NCBI RefSeq assembly: GCF_028769735.1
Contig: NC_088171.1
Coordinates: forward strand, 59,613,613-59,677,612
Origin: Zonotrichia leucophrys gambelii
Lineage: Eukaryota; Chordata; Aves; Passeriformes; Passerellidae
DNA length: 64,000 bases
Direction: 5' to 3'
Part shown: piece by piece, positions 58,914 through 64,000 of the stretch
How the letters are laid out: every line of letters begins with the position of its first letter
How positions within the stretch are numbered: the stretch's first letter is position 1
Position numbers and translations under genes: made by a program
Notes under the pieces: generated by a model
Database searches by the model: none
What the model saw: only the letters and a program-made list of their open reading frames with translations
What the model was told of the DNA's origin: nothing

Positions 58914-61900
58914 CTGTAATAAAGGAGAAGTGTATCACAAAGCAGTGAAAAATACTACGAGATGGCCACAGACACCTCCTCTCCCTTCCCCCCACAAAAA
59001 AATTTTTCCTTTGGAAAGCAGGAATGAATCACAAGTTAGGATCAATTTACTTAATTAAAGGAACGTTTGTGGAGAAAGATCAGGGTTAGTCATTCTGGAA
59101 GAAATCACTGGTTCCACCTGCAAGCTGATTTTGCCAATAACTAAACATACAAACTTGAAGAGACAAAACCTTTCTTTCTATACAAAAAATTGAATTTGCA
59201 GTATGTAGATAGAGCTAACTCTCAAAAGCCACTGCAAGAGTTTGCACCATGTATCAGAAAATCTAAAGGAAAAACACCCTACTGGAAATGCCAAAAATTA
59301 ATACAAATTTTACAAATTTTCTACACTTCATGTACCAAGGGAGACATTCTGACAACTGGACACATTCAGTGTCAGTGTTATCTAGATTAAGTCATTAAGA
59401 CCTAATATCACTTCCAAATTTGACAGATTGAGCCTCCAAGCAGAATAAGGCAGAATTAACAAAACCAGTGTTTTCTGTGCTCACTTCACATTTGCAAGAA
59501 ACTACAGAGTGTCAGGCAGACTGACACTGCACCCACCTCTGCCAACCAGTCACATCCTCTGGTTTGGAAAATCTCTAATTGAGGGGTGGGGGTGTCAGCC
59601 TTGCCTGATGGGGTATGTGAGGCAGAAAGGGGTCACTACTGCCTAGCTTTCCATGGTCAGCTCACAAAAGATTATTTTGATTATGGCTCTTCCTAAAATT
59701 TTTCCCTATGGCTACTCAGGCAGAGCAAGTATAATAATAGTATAAAGCTATTCCTATATTTAACCAGACAGGTTTGTGTGATTAAAATGCATAAGTCTGG
59801 TCATAAAAAAATAAACCAAACATAGTACCAGAGTAGACATTCTTGAAGCTTCTACAATATTTTTAAAATGGAGTATAAGAAAATTCTCTGGAAATAAATA
59901 CTGCAGAATAAAATACTTCATAATTATTTTATTTAGCTTAACTATTTTTATTTCACATCTTTATCCTAGTATGCCAAACTACATGCTATATGCCAAGCTA
60001 CATGCTAAGCAACAGGAGAAGAAAAGACTAAAAGGATGAGGTATGCCATAGTTGTCTGCAAAACAACAATCTGGCCAGTCAGCATCCAGTTTATGCTCTT
60101 ACCAGGGCTAGAACTATCAGAGATCTTCAAAGATTCATTAGGGCTGTAAAAGTCTCATGTCTTTCCCAGATGCATGTGAAATATCTACCACTCCCACTTC
60201 CTGGTGATACCTGTACAGTGACACTTCATCTCCATTGTTGTACCACCACACTGCACTATCAAACCCTTTCTGTTTTACCAGTGCAAGATTTTTGTTCCAA
60301 ATTCTCCCTTTACCATTAAAAACTACATTTCCCATTTGCTTTTCCTTACATGTTGCTGAGGATTTTTCTTTCTATAATTATTTGAATTTTTAAAAATAAT
60401 TAAAATAAGGTTTATGTGAAATGCATAAATTCTCTACAAAATATGCATAATATTATTAAAAATTTACATGAGAAGCTGAACATTCCCAAGGCTGGAAAAC
60501 AGCCGAGGAAGACAAAGTTCCAGTTCTCTATAATTAGCAAATTGGAAATTTTTGGTTACTTTCATACATGGAAAATGGGAAAATGAAATTTTGTTTCACA
60601 GTAATCACATAAATCCACTTTTTCTACTTTTAGAAGCTGTGCTTTTATTGAGACTTTTTATTAAAATTCATTACATTTTGTACTTTAATTCAAGACTAGA
60701 AAAATTAAATCTCCAGTTTGCACATGAGAAACATGAAAATTTCCACCAATAAATACGAGAAACTAAAATCTCCATTTCTAAAAGAAAGCAAAACCAAAAC
60801 CCATACACTGTGCAAAAACACTCAGTGCAAGAAATTCTCAAGCCAATCTTTATCACCTTCCTAACCTTCCAGGCGTTCTCACTGTCCTTGACTGTGCCAA
60901 GCCTTTGAATTAAAAAATCTCTCTCTAGGAGTTGTGAAACTAAATGCTAGTCAAAAGGTGAGACAACAGGCAACTGTCAAACCTGCTTCCCACTATTTCT
61001 GTAATTGCTGCTCAGGAAAACTGAGCAGGAGACAAAATTAGCCCTATGATTATTATATGGAAAGATTATTTCTTCTGACACCACTAAATCAGTCCAACGC
61101 CATATCATGCTTGGTGAGGGAAAGGTAGATGGCTGGAAAATTTCTGTGTTCCACCCCCTCTCTCTCAGCAAGCAGAGAAGAAAAGCTTCTGCATAGAAAA
61201 GTATGAATTTTCCTATCTTGCAATCAACAGGAGCCAGGGAAGAAGGAAAAACAGGTGAGGAAAAACAATCAACAAAGACACGGAAATAAACACGCTGGAA
61301 ATCCTGATTCAATACTTGCATCTTACACATCTCTAATACAATCCTTTTTATCAGCTATGTTAGTAGGAAATATCTATGACAACTAACCAAAAACAAAAAT
61401 AAAGAAAAGAAGCAACAATTCCAGTTTGCTTATGCTTCTCAAGACTAGAGTAAGACTTTCAAGAACAGCCATAATAAACCTGATGTGTTGTTAGACAAAA
61501 AGGGGCAGCTGAAGTTATGAAAATATTCTCAAAAAATTCTGAAAAAACCCCCACCTTAACAAAATACACCTTTTTCAGCCTTTCACATGGAAATAATGTT
61601 TCATCACGTGTGCAAATTAAGATTCACTTCTAAATTCTTCTAATTAATGAAATGCCAAAATGGGACAGAACCATTCCCAACAACTTGTTCCATACATTAC
61701 ATGGTGCCAACCAGTCATGTTATAACTTCAGCAGCAGTTCTGTCTTAAATTTTAGTCGAAGACTAATTAGTTTTAGTTGATGACTAATACTCTGTGACAG
61801 AACAACATGTCTTGTATTTTATGCCCCTAGATGCAAACTCTTCAAATATCTAGAGGCAGATTTTCTAATACAGCCCACTTTTTGAACAACAAAAACAATA

Positions 61901-64000
61901 CAAAACTGAACTTTTTCAGTCTGCTCAAGGTGGTAAGTACTATAGAACAGTGGAGGAACTTTCTATTTTTAATAATATTTTTAAATAGTTATCAATTCCA
62001 CACTTTCAGGACTTTGCTAATACGAAGAGTTGTTAGATTTAAAAAAGCTTACTTTAGAAAAGCTTCCAAAAAGCACATTAGTCAACGTACCATCTACTAC
62101 TACTGTTATACTTTCCTGAACTTAGCTCTGGAATGCAGGTATCACACAAGGAAAATAGCCTGACAAAAAAGTTAGTGTAGAATTGCTGGAGAAAAATTTA
62201 GTGTGTTCCTTATTGAAGGCAAGAGCTTTTTTTTGTCCCTTCTTTCCTACAATTGTATCATTAAACACAGAGTAAAGCAGGCAAAGAGGAAATTAATTTC
62301 TAAGGAAAAAGTCCTGAAGGCATCATTCCTTGGGTGGCAACAGATGTGATTCACAGAGCAGCAGAGATTTTTTTGTTGCTGTTTTTTGAGAAGCAGATGC
62401 AGATCATTCTGATCCTGTATTACTAGCCAGCAATTTGGACCAATACCAGCAATCTAAAAAGTCCAAAACAAGAAAAAGCAAGAAAATTTGTGCAGCAGAA
62501 AAATTAGTAACTTTGTGAGAAATTAAGAGATGAGTAACTTTTCATATAATTTGAGCATGCTGTTTAAGCTATTTGCTTAAACAGATAAAAAGTCAGTGTA
62601 AATGTGCACATTTCTATGCAAACTTTAAGGGAGATCAGGCCTAATCAGTCTAATAATTAGACTGTTGACAACAATCTGGAGATACATATTTTTTTCAATG
62701 AACCCTGGAAAAAATAAAATCTGGCATATAATAGAAGAAGAAGAAGAAAAAAACTCATGGTAAGCATACATAGCATATGTCTGCTCATTCAGCTGCTCCA
62801 TTTGTGAGTATGCCATAAACACAACCTACACAAAACCTCAAACCAAGGAAGTCCCAGTACAACCCATTCAGAATGAGGACAAAGACCAAGAGAGCTGAGC
62901 TAAACCTCATCTTTCCTGGGCAGAGGGTCACAGTGGAGGTAACAGGTAACTTAGGGGCACTGAGTTAGGGAGTCCCACTCCTAAACCATGCTGTGAAGAG
63001 CAGTACCTATTTCCTCTGTGCCTTCTGCCTCCCACAAGCACAATACCTGTGCATTCAGCAGTGTAAGAGCAACACCATGCTCGCTGGGTATTTTCAGTGA
63101 ATGGGAGTCCAACAGAAGACAAAAAGTAAGGATTCCTTAGTCTAGAATCTTCCAGTATGATGTCTCAATCAAAACATTTCATTTCTAGTCTGCTCTACTC
63201 ACCCTGCAAATCTAGTGGTACTAAAAATCTCAAGAGGCAGAGCATAAATATAGATCCATCTAAGTGAAGGAAGGAGATGTTATTCCATCAATTTTTTTAA
63301 TTACTCCTCTCTAGTTGCTTACACTGACGAGTAACATTCTAATAGTACATTACATTAGGCACATTTAACAAAAGCCCATATACACCAACCTCTAAAACAC
63401 AGATTTTCCAAAAAATTCAAGAATCCCATTCCTCTATGCATCTGTTCAATGATTATATCTGTTAAGTATCTCATTTGGTCAAAAATACCACTAAAATGTT
63501 AATTACAGAACTCAAATACAAGTACATTCATTAGTAAATAACTACACTTGGAAGACTAGATGTTTGTTTTAGCTGAACACATTGGTGGTTATGAATAGCA
63601 GGTGGATTTCTAAACCACATCCAAAGAAACAAAAACTCTTATTAAATATTGGCAAACATCTTTTTTTTTCACCATTGGAAATTTTCTGTACCCTGGAGAC
63701 CATGAGAAACCATGCTCATGCAAACTGCTACCCACCATCATAATGGATGATGCCTTTCTGTCAAAGTTATATGTGATTCAAGTCCAAACAATGTGGCAAT
63801 ATGGGTAATGGATGCTATAATTAAAATGTGAGTCCTAAAAAACTTGTTGCTTTACTGGGTGCTTTTAGTAATGGCTTTGTTCTACATGAAGATAAAAACT
63901 CCCTAACAAAGGAATTAATGTATTGCTTTAATAGGCTGCACCCTGAGTTAAGTTTTAAAATTTATGAGTTCTCTGCAGCATTGTTCTTTAAACAATGGCA
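58914..64000 (-). other. ATP9B: ATP9B intron upstream of the first visible exon (partial)
   Basis: Intronic sequence reaching the right edge. No exon ending in the codons for LTDKTG, which must precede exon 58801-58913, was found on the minus strand, so the intron exceeds 5 kb. A short GAA repeat lies at about 62735-62751. A 65-codon minus-strand frame (60335-60138) looks protein-like but is unrecognised. Confidence 0.7.

Noticed and set aside
58914..64000. Search for the exon carrying the catalytic DKT
   Set aside because: No minus-strand sequence encoding LTDKTG with a donor was found; partial hits such as plus-strand CCAGTTTG words do not translate correctly.
1..64000. CRISPR arrays, rRNA, tRNA clusters, bacterial operons or an unusual new system
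   Set aside because: No spaced direct repeats, no rRNA or cloverleaf sequences recognised; the window is ordinary vertebrate gene, intron and intergenic DNA.

Overview
This is vertebrate nuclear DNA and almost certainly avian. It has split genes with GT-AG introns, CpG-island promoters, a degraded CR1/L3-type LINE and two short solo LTRs of avian ERV type. The LTR types lean towards a passerine, which is an inference. There are no operons, CRISPR arrays or bacterial features. Both recognised genes lie on the minus strand, head to tail: ATP9B (3' half) from 58.9 to 29.4 kb, then NFATC1 (5' end only) from about 9.3 kb running off the left edge. This order, ATP9B then NFATC1, is also the human 18q23 order.

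Left part (1-11.2 kb): 1-4.94 kb is NFATC1 intron. An alternative first coding exon encoding the short acidic N-terminus (MTGVEAEQEFDF...) lies at 4943-5018, inside the CpG island of promoter P2. The other first coding exon (MPSAAPP...MKAAEEG) lies at 8860-8992 under promoter P1. P1 shows a TATA-like box, a G14 tract, a CRE-like site and a tandem NFAT-like pair. Both exons end in phase 1, so either can join the same downstream exon, which is outside the window. A separate GC-rich block at 10.0-11.2 kb holds two overlapping CTCF-like motifs.

Middle (11.2-29.1 kb): intergenic, with no gene I can support. It contains a CR1/L3 reverse-transcriptase relic (15.82-16.29 kb, minus), a possible L3-like 3' tail, a 26-base C homopolymer and a CTCF-like motif.

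Right part (29.1-64 kb): seventeen ATP9B coding exons. They start two bases into the glycine codon of the catalytic DKTGT motif and run to the stop codon. They encode 676 residues of a class-2 P4-ATPase: the nucleotide-binding region, the TGD and GDGGND motifs of the P domain, and the C-terminal membrane segments. Every junction was checked on the sequence: all are GT-AG, and reading frame is kept throughout. A 33-nt cassette exon ([10 protein letters not shown]) is present. Two intronic solo LTRs have intact target-site duplications, one ERVK-like in sense and one ERVL-like in antisense. The catalytic-Asp exon and everything upstream lie beyond the right edge.

I found no undescribed biological system. 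The most useful leads are the sense-oriented LTR with its own TATA and poly(A) signals inside ATP9B, the isolated CpG cluster in one ATP9B exon, the tandem NFAT-like sites at P1 and the overlapping CTCF-like pair.
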